This document shows, piece by piece, positions 47,066-59,051 of a DNA stretch of 64,000 nt. The translations under genes were made by a program, and so were the position numbers. The stretch is taken from positions 6,133,501-6,197,500 of the forward strand of contig JAJTWR010000266.1 of NCBI GenBank assembly GCA_021613335.1, given 5' to 3'. Numbering within the stretch: position 1 is the first letter of the stretch; each line of letters begins with the position of its first letter. Below the pieces are notes generated by a model that was not told where the DNA came from, made no database searches, and worked only from the letters and a program-made list of their open reading frames with translations. The stretch comes from Whitmania pigra. Taxonomy: Eukaryota; Annelida; Clitellata; Hirudinida; Haemopidae.

Positions 47066-48001
47066 TCACAATGCCTTGTGGATTTTTTTGTTGGGTTTCC
47101 TTGTTGACTTCAGAGGATTTTTCTTGGCAACTTTCTTCAATTTGTTGAACTCAACCCTGACCAAACGGTTTCTCTGAAATTTGTCAAAAAATGTCAATTA
47201 ACTTAGATTTAATAATAATATTTTCTTGTCTGTCTGACTAAAAAAGTCGTCATATGTTTTTAAGACGGCACTTCCATTTAGTTTTCTTCATCCAGACAAC
47301 AAAAATACTACATTAGCTATTAACAAATATGCCTGTCAGCTTAGACACTTCTTCAAATATATATCAGATGGCACTTCCTATGTTTTATATTCATCATTCA
47401 GGCAATGGTTAGTGATTTGAATGTACTAACGGCCTGCTTTGCTCTCATCAGTTTGAAACGATCAAAATCTGTCATCAGACTTCTCTGTTTAAAAGAATAT
47501 CATGTTAAAGTACTTGTAAAATTGTGTATATTTAATGACCCACCTTCTCCTTAGCTTCAAGCTTTTTGGCCCATGCAGTCTCTCCCCAGAGTTGATCCAC
47601 TTTGGCTGTTTCCCAAGCCTTTTTAACAATTCCAGTCCTGGCTGAATGGGGAAACTTGATGACGAACTTGGTTAGTTCAAGCTGCTTTAGGTTCATTGAT
47701 TGTCTCGCTACTCCTGTGCATGGTCCGTCAACAAGTGCCTGAAAGTCCGTAACAAGTCATTAATCTCCACAATGGAATGAAACTACAAAGTGCTTCACTT
47801 ACCCTGTTCTGGTCGATGACATCGACAATTGCCACGAGCTTGCCTTTGTCGGCACCAAAGGCAACGTAGGCGATGCGCCCGATTTCGACAAACCTCGTGT
47901 AGGTCTAAAACAAAAATATCAAAAAGTTTTGCCTTTTCGTAAATATTGTAATCCAGTAGAGTATGGGCTTCTTATCTTTATAATACGCATTCACTCACCA
48001 T
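47066..48001 (-). CDS. RPL14: large-subunit ribosomal protein eL14
   Basis: Five minus-strand exons join in phase: 47999-48001 (the start codon only), 47803-47904, 47544-47738, 47431-47484 and 47066-47173. The product has 153 residues, without the long Ala/Lys-rich tail of the mammalian protein. It begins [18 protein letters not shown], the KOW-like RNA-binding fold, and continues with [55 protein letters not shown] and a basic end. eL14 is a cytosolic 60S component. The leader directly before the ATG includes CCTTTTTTTTTCT and CTTCCG pyrimidine tracts, as expected for a 5' TOP mRNA. Clean splice sites and intact frame indicate a functional gene. Confidence 0.96.
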
Positions 48002-48655
48002 CTCCGACGGAAGTTAGAAAAAAAAGGAACAATGTAAACTATCGGCAAAGGAAGAATAGTGATGGTGAAATGGACAACGTAATTTTTATTTGCTATTTTA
48101 ATGTCATATTAATAAATATAAATAAATAAATTATAAATTTAAAAATTATTAAAAATTGTATTTTTGCAAAACATTAAATTTTAAAATAAATAATATTTTT
48201 AGATTTGTATCAATTTTACTGATTCATATCATTTGTATATTTATTAAAATTAAAAATTTAGTATTCTAGTTAACAGCTGAAAATACTTATAATTTGCACA
48301 ATCCCTTATGGCTGTTTCTCAGCGTTACTGACGACGCGACCTCCAACAAAATTTATTGGTTTACCTTTCACTCAGTTAACTTTATTGTCGCTGTTATGCC
48401 TTTCAAGTCTAAATATTAGAAAAGTTATTTAAAACCTTTTACGCATATCTCATACTTGCAAGGCTTAGTTATAAACATAAGACATATTAAAATGTCTTTT
48501 ATCTTGTAGCATTATTTGAGTTTCTCAACAATGCAACTGTTTCAGTGAGATGGTTGTGCGGCAGAGTGTGTGTATTTTATTAAAGTCCATTTCAAAACTA
48601 GATGATTAGGACCGTTAAAGGGCTGAGACCGAAAGTCCCTAATTTCTGTTCCGGA
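48002..48655. other. RPL14 upstream region
   Basis: Probable RPL14 promoter, then AT-rich DNA. At 48580-48620 the minus strand carries a diverged LINE tail (GTCCTAATCATCTAG, then TGGACTTTAATAAAA). No target duplication was found around it. Confidence 0.4.
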
Positions 48656-48659
48656 AGTG

Positions 48660-48790
48660 GGAAGAGTCGCAAAGAGGGGAGGAGCTATATTTAGTAAAAA
48701 CATTTTGAAAACCATTTTTGAAAGTGCCGAGCCGCCGGAGTCTTCACAACGAACCAAATATCTACATATATCAACAAATATCAGCTCCAT
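48660..48790 (-). repeat. dispersed repeat R2, copy 1
   Basis: The minus strand shares CATGGAGCT, TTGGTTCGTTGTGA, GGCTCGGCA, AAATGGTTTTCA and TAGCTCCTCCC, in the same order, with the plus strand at 58805-58920. Confidence 0.65.
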
Positions 48791-49009
48791 GTTTATTTCA
48801 GCATAAAAAAGACTTAGGTTTGTTTTCTGGGAGGATATACATATAGCATATAGAATCGCCCGCATAACCACTAAGATTTCCATCTGCGATTGCTATAGGC
48901 TTAGGATATAACAGTCATAATGCCTTCAATTCACGCTCTTTAAAATTAATTAAAAAATAAACTCATCGGAAGGTTTTGAAAGCATATTATCAAATTATAT
49001 CTCCTAACC

Positions 49010-50000
49010 ATGGTTGCCGGTGAGATTTTTGAAAAATCCCCAGAACGCCGACCAAAAACACCTAGAAAGACAGGTCATGTTAAGCCAGCTTTTATTGTCA
49101 ATTACTATCATTTTTTAAATTACTATTCATGTTATTGTACCTAGTCGTGGGCTCCCAATTAAATAATGATCAGATTATTTATGAAGCAAGTCAAACACAA
49201 TTTTATTTTAATTCAAAAATTCAACAGAATCAGTTTCAGAAATTGTATCATCATAAATATCAACATTAAATAAAGATTACACAAATAATGAAGTAAGTCA
49301 AGCATATCATCGTCGTCGTCGTCGTCATCGTCATCGCATTCATCATCATCATTCCCTTTGAAAATTTCATTTCAATACAAAAAATTCTACAGAATCAGTC
49401 CAACACTCATCAGAATTAGCAAAATTTAATTTGAGTATTGAATTAATTAAGTAATTGGTTTCTGCCGACAAAATCCTTGCGTCACATACTCAAACAAATT
49501 TTTACCAAGATTAAACTTGGAACGTCTAACACTAGCGATTGTTTATTTGGCTAACGAGTGCTCAACGTCCCAGCCAAGAGTTTGTTAGTCAGTTTGTTTT
49601 TGACCAACCTTCACATGCTACAAATTTTTTTTGCGAAAAAGGAGTATTGTGTTCGACCTTAATAGCTCTCAACACTAGCTCGGCTGAGTTTATATTGAAT
49701 TAAGAGCTCGTTACAAGTTCTACAAAACTGGCCAGTATCCAAAGCTGTACTTCGGGTCTCCATATTTTTCACATATTTCTTCTTCTGCCAGCATACCTGA
49801 TTTATTAGTGTTATTCAATAAACACGAACATCCATTACATTTTACTCCGAAGCGATTGTGGGAATCTGCATGTAACCAATCCTTTAGTTCGATCTGTCTG
49901 TTAACCAATCATCATTAAATGTCTGATTGTATCACATCTCAACTTTCTTACTAGGTGGATCGACACTGCTAACAGCTGGGGTAATTGCTTCTCGCCAAGA
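49010..50000 (-). repeat. BED-finger DNA transposon relic, copy 1
   Basis: Collinear with 56930-57690 over blocks such as GTCAAACACAATTTTATTTT, AATTCAAAAATTCAACAGA and ACCTGATTTATTAGTGTTAT. On the minus strand near 49890-49790 it encodes KDWLHADSHNRFGVKCNGC then CSCLLNNTNKSGM, a single zinc-finger start typical of transposase N-termini. No catalytic domain follows. Confidence 0.65.
49312..49352. repeat. (CGT/CAT)n trinucleotide run
   Basis: Mixed CGT/CAT triplets, which on the minus strand read as GAC/GAT (poly-Asp). It lies inside the BED-finger repeat and is absent from its other copy. Confidence 0.8.
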
Positions 50001-51900
50001 AGTAGCTGGCACTATTATCAGGTTCACCTGGAAGACATTTATGATAATGAATTGGAAATTTTATAGAACATTTGTTGTCCAAGTATGACTTCGTGAAAAT
50101 TTGGTAAAAGTTAATTAAATCGTAATGAAAAACGCCACTTGTATTTCAACAAAAGTTCACAATGAATTTGTATGCATTTTGGCAGATTAGATAAAAAAAA
50201 GAACACGTCGACCAAGGAAAGCAAGTGTTGTTGCATAATATTCGGTAGCACCTCTGATGCATCTCAAAATGACCAGATGAGCGAGGACCTCGCTGCGAGG
50301 TGTTCCGCAAACCCATGCACATCATGAGAAAACCTTCCTTCCAGCCAAACTTTTGGGTCAAACCCTCGTAAAATAGGACGAAATGACCTTTTTTTTGTCT
50401 AGTTTAAAATCGGGGAAGCCGTTCCCCCCTCCCCAAATTACGTCCCTGTTTTAGTAGGGCAAGTTATTAACTTGTCGTACAGACCGAACAAACTTTTTTC
50501 AATGTAATATTACGCTTTCTTAGGCCTCTTTATTTGGTTAGCTTACAATTTCCTAAAATAAAGTAATCAATCATGTATTGTCAAAAATTGGATGCGTGCT
50601 TAGAATATTTAAAGAATGCCTCTCACTTATGTTAAGGGATCGACAGTGTTTCCATTTGGGATATTTGCGCTACATAAAATGGCAGAAAAAATACTTCTCA
50701 CAAGCGCAATTTTTGAAAAAATTGCTTATTTGGCGAAGTTATTACAAATAATGTCCTTGATAGTGATATAATTTGAAACACATACAAAGATATGCTTGGA
50801 TATAGACTCCTACAACAAGTAAGATAATCTTACGATGCTCCATCGGCTTGCGTGCTGCTTTACATTAATGTTTTTCACAGCTACTTTCTGTGTTCTTCCT
50901 CAGAAGTTGTAGTGGGTTTCGTATGGGTTTGTGATTTGTTTAACTTATAGGATTTGATATCCATATGTGTCTAATAATTTTGTGTTGCATGATTGTTGCT
51001 TAAAATATGGTCATAAAATAACATGAAATTATGTGTTAGCATTTAATAACTTTCACTTCTACAACATTTAGGCATTGTGATTTGCATATTTCAACTAGCT
51101 TTTGTGTAAGAGCTTCGTTTTTCATTCATTTTGTTTACATAAATTTAATATTTACACGCAAAGAAGATTTGAATATCGTTAATATAATTTCTGTTTGCAA
51201 AGTCTGTAATGTGTCAATGCATTTAATGGGGCTGCTTAAGTCTTGATTAGTTAACATGACAAATAATTGATTAATTATTACCAAACAGTATTCCTGAAGT
51301 TTGCACTGATCTAGAGATAGTTAATTATAAAGATGTTAAAGTTTGAATGAAAACCAAATAATCCTTAAGGCCTAAAATTTGCCAATTCATCTACTTATGT
51401 GAAGCACTACTTGCAAGTACTTTTAGCAAGTATGTTTGGAAGATAGGATTAATTTTTGTCTTAAAAAGATTCAATACTGACGTTTTTTTACATATGGAAA
51501 GTATTCTAGAGTATTCACATAAAAAACAATAGCTTCAAAGAACATCTACAACTATTGATCCTTTATGCCATTTTGACAAGATGACTTCTGATCTTAAACT
51601 TATTGACTGGATGGCACGTGATACTGCTCACCGGAATAAAAAAGCGGAACATCACAAATGTCTCCATGAACCTAGACATGGTGAGATTTAATGGAAATGT
51701 TTCTCCAAAATTTTCAGTATCACTATCGTTAGCAAAAACTTTTTTCCAGGTAATCATTCATCTCCTACATAGTTCATTACTAAAGTTCTGCTTTATTCTC
51801 TTTAGGAGCATTATTTGGAGGTGACCATCAGGAGTTTTACAGAAGGTATTCTGCATCTGCCACAAATTTTGTATTTCTCTTGTAACATTGATTGTCACAT
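50001..51900. other. intergenic; unresolved 5' end of the LIM gene
   Basis: A hAT-like terminus (minus-strand CAGGGACGTAATTTGGGG) ends near 50445. From 51540 to 51850, donor-like sites (CCAG/GTAATC at 51749 and GAAG/GTATTC at 51846) suggest leader or N-terminal exons of the downstream LIM gene, but I could not fix a frame. Confidence 0.35.
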
Positions 51901-51920
51901 TTGATTGTAATATTTAACAG

Positions 51921-54900
51921 TTTTAATAATGATAGCAATCCTTCAAAACATGGCAAACTTTGTAAATCTGGAGCACAGGGACTGCCACATGAGAGTGTTA
52001 TGGAGCTGGAAATTAATTTTCAAAACCTTTCTCAGGAAGGAAGCCAACAAACATTACTACGCAATGCCTGCCTTAGAGAGCACTTTATAAAAAATCAGTC
52101 ATGTTGTAAAGAATGTAACAAGTTTGTAAATGAACAACCATGTGATAATCCTCACAATATCACTAAAGAGTTGCATCTTTCTGAGTATTTTCCGCAACAT
52201 ACCCATTACCAAAATGTTCATTCACCAAATTTTGATAATGATTTACATGATTTTCAAAACCATATCAGTTTTCAGTGTTTAATGTTTACAGTGAACCAAA
52301 GGATATTGAAGAGATCATTAGTGTTTTGTCTGATGATATTCATGTAAGGAACCCATATAAATGTGTTGTTTTTTGTTTGACAATAAGGATAATTTTTTAT
52401 TAGGTTTCTAGTGCTGATCCACAACCAATCAGATATGATGGCTCAAAAAGTTTGGTTGTGTGTGATAATCAATCAAAAAAAATATCAACATATACATGTC
52501 AATCTGAGGTGAACCAATTAGCACCAGCCGTTAGAGGGGACACCTCTGACTCTAAAGTTAGAAAATAATGTTCAAAAAAATTTTAAACAAAATTTCATAA
52601 AATTTGACATTTCAGGACAATGAATTCCTAATTAATGCTTTGCACTTACCAAAAGGATGCTGTGGAGCTTGTGGAAAGGACATTATTGGGCAGGTAAAAT
52701 TTGTATGTAGGGTTGCCATAAATATGTATGTATATTCATATGTTCTGTAAATAACTATCAAGGTCCTAATTGCACTTGGAAAAATGTGGCATTTGGATCA
52801 TTTCACATGTCACCAGTGTGGTATTCAATTGGGTACAAACATTTTCTATGAGGCAGAAGGAAGGGCTTACTGTGAAAATGATTACATCAACACTTTCTCT
52901 CCTAAATGTGCAACTTGTGATGAGCCAATCTTGGAGGTTTGCCAATTTTGCAATTGAATGGGGTGTTCATGCTCTAATGATAGTTGCTTCATGTAGAAAT
53001 GCATATCTGCATTGAACAAGTTGTGGCACCCACATCACTTTTTGTGCTGCTACTGTAACCAACGATGCGATGAAGAAGGTTACCACGAGATAAATGGTTT
53101 AGCATATTGCAGGTAAAAACCCCTTTTATAATGTGATTAAACTAAAAAAATTTAAAATTTTCTGAATAGGACAAAGTGAAAACTGTTATTTTTGTCAAAG
53201 TTTTAATCATAATGATAACTATATGAAATATAAAATATTGGTATTTAAATATCACTCTCCCATGTATACATTTTCCCATGTATAACACTTTAATTATTAT
53301 TTTTTTTTAAAGTAGGGTCTTTAAACTGAATGTGTCTTCACACTAGATTTTTACTCAAATTTCCATTTTCATTCTTGTTCCCAAAATCAAGGTGCATCTT
53401 ACAAATACATGTGGGAAATACAGTACTTTAATTTCCTAACCTTATAGGTCTGAATCACATTATTGACCACATATACATTTATATTTAATGAGCACCAAAG
53501 AGCTCAGTTGTGGCAGCAGTTCAAATTCATATGGCAATGGCATTAACATTCCATATTCTAGTACCCATGTAGAAGGAGTGGTCACCAAACCTGGAACCTT
53601 GGAACATGAGATAACATGAAGAGCTAAGGGGGTCAGTTCAGGTATTGACATAGTTCTAACAAGTGAGATATTTTGGGGATGCACAGGATTTGTAGTTAAA
53701 CTTGTAAATAGACTGTAGGATATCTGGCATGGTATTTTAAACCAGTCTAAAATATTTTCAATGATGGAGTGCTGTGGATCCAAAGCTAGTCTGGTGCATT
53801 CATGGTAATGATGAAGCATTTTGTCACTGTCATTTTTAAGCAGAGAGTTGCAGTAAATCAAACTTAGTCTGAATGAATTGTAATATCAGAGTGACTAATG
53901 CATGTTTGAGGTGAACTAAGAAACTCCATTAATAAGAGAAGTTTGTCTTAATATGTCGTGTTCGAAACCCAGCCTGCACTGCTGCCAGCGCCCTTGGGAG
54001 GGGGCACTACATAAATGGTTACAAGAAGCGCCTCTGACTCTATGCATATGGTGCTATATAAATGAAGTTACAAAGTGCTGCTCCAATTTGTCTTTATCCA
54101 TTCTAAGCTCACCTGACTTCTTTATGTGTTGTGTAACAACTTGCAGACACTCTTCTTGCTCCTCCAATTGACAAGCCCCAGTCCACCTTCAAGAAATGAA
54201 CAATTGTAAAAGAATAGGAAATATATTGAAAGTAAATATTTTTTATATTGGTTTGAACCTCCAAGATTGCAAAAATTCCATTAAGCTATAAGACCAAAGA
54301 AAACCTAATCAAAAAATCAATGGCAACAGTGACAACAATTTCAGGAAGGCTTGAAAGTTTAAAATGAGTTGCTTGAGCAAACTATAATATGATCTCAATG
54401 CAAACTAAATTTTTATTTTTATTTATTATAAGTTTAGGATTTTAGGATTAGCAAAAGCTTTTTGACTTTTGACCAATGAATTTTAAATTGTGGTGGAGCA
54501 TTTTTTTTTATTAAGACACATTAATTTGAAAATTTCCAAATTTTGCAGCCAAGATTTTTACAACATATTTGCCCAAAAATGCTTTGGGTGCGGTGAAGCA
54601 ATTGTAGAAGGTTATATTACAGCTCTCAATCACCAGTGGCATGTCACATGTTTTGTGTGTTTTGTAAGGTTCTATGCACGATTCCATAAAATAGTACAAT
54701 CCTAGTACAATAATTGTCAACTACAGGAATGCAAAGAACCTTTCACTTCAGGCAGCTTTTATGATCATGGTGGACAACCATTTTGTGAACATCACTTTAA
54801 TGTTCTAAAGAAAGGATTTTGTGTTGCTTGCAATCAGATGATTATTGGTCCATCCATTACAGCTTTAGGGAAAAAGTATCACCCAGACCATTTTACTTGT

Positions 54901-54993
54901 ACATTTTGCCTGCAAATTATTTATAAAGGTACGTTCAGGGAGCACGAAAATAAGCCATATTGTCATCAGTGCTCTGACAGACTCTTTAGTTGA
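51921..54993 (+). CDS. paxillin-family protein with four LIM domains
   Basis: Exons from 52404 onward join in phase: 52404-52556, 52616-52693, 52763-52936, 52997-53112, 54549-54663, 54727-54993. Upstream, 51921-52343 has an open frame and ends with EEIISVLSDDIH, resembling a paxillin LD motif. The LD-motif frame differs from the frame further upstream, so a small intron or frame change lies near 52280. LIM1 starts CCGACGKDIIGQ, LIM2 CATCDEPILE, LIM3 CFGCGEAIVEGYITALN and LIM4 CVACNQMIIGPSITALGKKYH. The protein ends CHQCSDRLFS. Spacing and wording match paxillin/Hic-5/leupaxin: focal-adhesion adaptors linking integrins to actin signalling. The N-terminal exons are not resolved. A SINE sits in the 53113-54548 intron. 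Confidence 0.85.
53951..54075 (+). repeat. tRNA-derived SINE, copy 4 (5'-truncated)
   Basis: Starts near ATATGTCGTGTTCGAAACCC (B-box), then CAGCCTGCACTGCTGCCAGC. It ends with the LINE-like tail AGCGCCTCTGACTCTATGC, then GGTGCTATATAAATG. The A-box part is missing. Confidence 0.85.
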
Positions 54994-55425
54994 TCACAAC
55001 TAAAGAATTCTGAGTTATGAATATATGTTTTATTTAAATATATTATGTATTTATTGCTTTGCTTTCTTTCACCTTGGATGTTTGTGATTTATGCATTTAT
55101 ATTGAGTACATACATAAACTGGCCATTCCTTGTGCATTTTTATGAGTAGCTTTCTTTTAATACTCATTCATCAATTTGGTTCAATGATTTGCAGCTTTCG
55201 TGATGGGCTTCAAGCTGACTGCAATTTGTTTCTTCAAAATTATTTTGCTACAATGAAAATCATAAAACTATCTGACACATATCTTTATTATACCCATTTT
55301 CTAAACATTTTTGTTTTTATGACCATCCTCATTTGAGGTGATAGATATTAAAATAAATTAATTTCTGAGTTAGTTCAAAATATTTTCGGTGCTTATACAC
55401 AATTCCTTTAGCGCAGGGTTGCCAA
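54994..55425. other. 3' flank of the LIM gene
   Basis: AT-rich, probable 3' UTR; nothing else seen. Confidence 0.4.
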
Positions 55426-55429
55426 ACGT

Positions 55430-56690
55430 TTTTCAGTGACCAGATAACTGCCAAAAGGATGAGCATGGGCTAGTGCTGGGTTCAAGCAAGCTTGAAAAAA
55501 ATACTTAAGTAACAAGTAATTTTTAAAATATTACTTAAGTAATTCAAGTAATTTTTTAAAAGTAGTTAGAGACAATATACTGAATTTTAATTACCTTATT
55601 TATTACTCATCTATAAAGAAGAATTATTTGCGGATAAAGTAGCTGCGTGCAAAGAATCAATCATCTCATCACTTAACGATGACCTCAACTTTAAAATAAA
55701 CAGTCCAGCAGCATTGAAACACCTTTCTGCTCCAACAGAGGAGGGTGAAAGTGAGTTTAGACAGGACTTCAAGATTTTGGGACATTCCTTTGTTGCTTCG
55801 TAAAATTTCATTTCTTTCTTAATGCGTGTCAAGATATTTTCTTGAGCACAATCCAGATGTTGATCTTCTGGCTGGCATAAAATGTCATTGAGCTCTTTTG
55901 CTTTGGACTTTTTCATAGGGGGTTTCCTTAGTGATATTAGTTCAAAGTTTTCAGCACTCTCATTAATAGAACCATAGGGAAAAAGCCGTGAAAGAACCTT
56001 TCTTGCCACTTCGGCAAGCTCTTGTTTCTTTGGTTAACTTGAGAGTGAAAACTCGACCATATGCTCATAATTGTCTGGAGCCTCTAGATATCTCACAAGG
56101 CCACAAATCTCTTTATTTCTCCTTGATTCAATTCTGTCATTGACAGCTGTCATCATTCTTGTGAAATAGCTCTGTTTCTTCTGTCAGCTTTTGAAAACAT
56201 ACTCAAAAATGTTTTCACTGTTTGAAATTGTGACGTCACGTCTACACAGAGCGGTTGCACCAACCTCAATTATTTCTAGACTTTCTGCCAAGTCTTTCAC
56301 AACTGCAACCTCATCCTCTGTCAAGCATTTTGATCCTATATTGAGCTCTATTAATGGGTGTCCTGGCTTCCAAGAATCGTTTGAGCATCTTAAGCAATGA
56401 GTTCCATCTAGTTTTGATGTCCAAGAGCAGAGAAAGTGTTTTCCCAATTCCTTTTCACAGTTCTTTTGCAAGCAGTCATTTCTCAGGGGCTCTTTTTGAA
56501 CAGCTTGACAATTGCTCTGACTTTTGAAATAGTATCACTCATTATGTCAACAAAATCTGCATTGTAATCATCTGGCAATATTACTTATAATTTTCAAGTC
56601 GTCCAAAAATTACTTAAGTAAATAATAAGTATAGAATTTGCTTAAGTACTTTTGGCTTCAAAAAGTAAAAACTGCATTAGGCAGCTTTCT
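55430..56690 (-). pseudogene. hAT transposase relic (ZBED-like)
   Basis: The minus strand encodes a central segment (56471-56184: KELGKHFLCSWTSKLDGTHC, then SLEIIEVGATALCRRD) and the C-terminal dimerisation domain (56009-55611: SPSSVGAERCFNAAGLFI, then LHAATLSANN). The SSxxxER-F-aG-i pattern is the hAT hallmark. Stops and shifts separate the two parts, and the catalytic Asp segments are incomplete. Both edges carry ACTTAAGTA/TACTTAAGT-rich sequence, a terminus type also seen at 13525-13652. Confidence 0.75.
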
Positions 56691-56929
56691 GTATTTGTTC
56701 AAGTGCCATCGTTCACTGTCATGAAACCGATGGATTTGGATTGGATATGAACAGTGTTTCAAGACACCAATGACAAATAATGCTGTATCTGAATATAAGT
56801 AGATTTATAGCATTTATAGAATTTTGTTGTGTTTTCTTGATATCAGAAAATAGCCAACTTCATATCAGATAAGGATTTTGTAAAACATATTAATGCACTA
56901 CGCTGCAGACGTTATGACCATGGTTTAGA

Positions 56930-57690
56930 TTTTTGAAGATTGTCTGCTCGAAAAAGGCAAGAAATGTCTAGATCATGTTAAACCAGATTTTATTGTCAAT
57001 TGTTACCAATTTTAATTAAGATTCAAGTTGTTATACATAGCCATGGTCCCCCAATTAAGTGAAAATCAGATTATTGATGAAATAAGTCAAACACAATTTT
57101 ATTTTAATTCAAAAATTCAACAGAGTCGGTGTCAGAAATTGCATCATCATCAAGATCAAACATAAAGATTAAACTAATTAAAGATTAATATCGAATTAAG
57201 TCAAGCATGATATTAATATAAAAATACTTTTGAGTCAGTGTTAAAACTAATGTTGTCACATCTCTGCCAACGACGTCCTATAGTCACGTCACCAACCGAA
57301 CTCTTGATAGAAATGAACTTGGAACATCTATCCATGGCTCACCGACATAAACAAGAGTTAGTTAGCCAGCTTAACATGTAAAAAAATTGGTTTTCGGTGG
57401 CTTGAGTTTTGAATTAAGAGCTCTCTACAAGTTCTACAAAACTGGCCAATATTCAAAGCTGTGCCTCAGACCTTCATGTATTTTACACGTTTCTGCGTCT
57501 GCTTGTGAGCCATCATACCTGATTTATTAGTGTTATTCAATAAACATGAACAAAGTTCACATTTTGCTTCAAAGCGATTGTTGGGATCTGTATGTATCCA
57601 ATCCTTTAGTCCGATGTCTGTCAACCAATCATCATTAAATGCATGATTGTACCACATCTCAGCATTCTTAGGAGGTGGATCAACGTTAGC
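56930..57690 (-). repeat. BED-finger DNA transposon relic, copy 2
   Basis: Matches 49010-50000. On the minus strand it encodes KDWIHTDPNNRFEAKCELC, then SCLLNNTNKSGMMAHKQ, a C2H-type finger. It lacks the poly-Asp run and has a SINE at its right edge. Confidence 0.65.
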
Positions 57691-57691
57691 A

Positions 57692-57842
57692 ACTGGAGTT
57701 GGCGTGCAAGTTAGCTCAGAGGGTAGCTTGCCTGCGAACGACGGTAAAAGCAACAGTCGTTACGTGTCGTGTTCGTGACCCAGCTTGCACCGCCACAAAG
57801 CGCCCCTGACGCTTACGCTTATGGCGTTACACAATTAAACAT
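57692..57842 (+). repeat. tRNA-derived SINE, copy 5
   Basis: A-box-like AGTTAGCTCAGAGGGTAGC, B-box-like TGTTCGTGACCCAGC, and the LINE-like tail AGCGCCCCTGACGCTTACGC, then GGCGTTACACAATTAAAC. Confidence 0.85.
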
Positions 57843-58407
57843 ATTCATACTCATGGAGTGACTGCGCCACCGTCCATTGTTCAAATAATAAGCGCTAGCA
57901 AAAATGGTGGAAAAGAAGGAAGTCGGTAGTGATGAGGGTTTTTATTGAAGAGATAAACGAGGGAACCCTATAGAACATTATTTTTATCCCCAAAATTATT
58001 TTTTTCCAAAAACAGCTAGACACCTCGATTGGGTCCAAATCGTTCAAAAATGCCAAGATCTTGGCTTAAAAACCCAACATTGGCAACTCTTGGTTATGAA
58101 TAAAGGAGGACTTTGTTACTGTTGGCTTAAATTTATTTTTGCTTTTCATGAGTTGTTTCATTACAGATTAACTTCTCTAGCTTAATGATTTGTGCTGAAA
58201 TATATGACTTCATGGCTGAGTCTGTTTTGAAGTCCTCAATTCTTGTATATATGGTTGGATGGGTGCGGACATGTTATTTAATCTAAACTCTCCACTATTA
58301 CAGAGACATTGCAGGCAAAATCCGTAGTAATAAACTTTAAGCGGGGAGATTTGCATGCTTTTAAAGAGCATGAACTGGAGACATTATGACCGTTATTTCC
58401 TAAGCAT
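57843..58407. other. intergenic, nothing recognised
   Basis: No gene, RNA or known terminus was identified. Confidence 0.4.
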
Positions 58408-58412
58408 ATAAC

Positions 58413-58654
58413 TGTTGAGTTTGTCATAACTAATGTCTGATGATGGAATAAATACAAAGTTGTATCAGAAGGTTAATGTAGTTTATTTAAACTAAATAAA
58501 CATCTAAGAAACGACTAAGAAACTACGTAAGAACTCGACTCGACGAACTACACGACAACGGCAATCAAAACAGTTTAGAACTAGCTAAGCGTCCCCAGAC
58601 AACAAAACATAGATACATATATCATATTAAATCACACATAGTTTAAACTCAACA
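58413..58654 (-). mobile_element. solo copia LTR, 242 bp, with own target duplication
   Basis: Begins TGTTGAGTTT and ends AAACTCAACA (TG...CA ends). ATAAC flanks it on both sides (58408-58412 and 58655-58659). By eye it is identical to the LTR at 63427-63668. Orientation is given by the related full element. Confidence 0.9.
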
Positions 58655-58804
58655 ATAACAATTGCAGATTGAAACCGCCTACATCGAACAGTTTTAATTT
58701 ACTTAGTCTGAAGTAATTACAAAAAAACGATTCGGTAATATTTGACCAAGACTCTCCTCCATTTGAAAACAAATCTGAGTCACCTCTTTTATTTACTTAA
58801 ATGA

Positions 58805-58920
58805 ACATGGAGCTACGTTGATATTTAGTTCGTTGTGATGTGATGACACCGGGCTCGGCATTTTCCCAAAATGGTTTTCAGAATTTATGTAGGAAATGTA
58901 GCTCCTCCCCTCGGTCATGT
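58805..58920 (+). repeat. dispersed repeat R2, copy 2
   Basis: Matches the reverse complement of 48660-48790. It is followed by CATGTGGACCGCGAAG, which recurs at 60174. Confidence 0.6.
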
Positions 58921-59051
58921 GGACCGCGAAGACTGACCAGAAAAGTGAAAAAAACAGATATTTCAGTCTGATATCTCAAAGTTTGTTGCATTACCATGAT
59001 GTCCCAAACAATGTAACCTTCAGAGCCATCATGTCTTCACTGAGTCTGGGA

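Noticed and set aside
53460..53861. 133-codon minus-strand frame inside the LIM-gene intron
   Set aside because: No recognisable domain and no splice support; could be an unnamed repeat, but I cannot support a gene.
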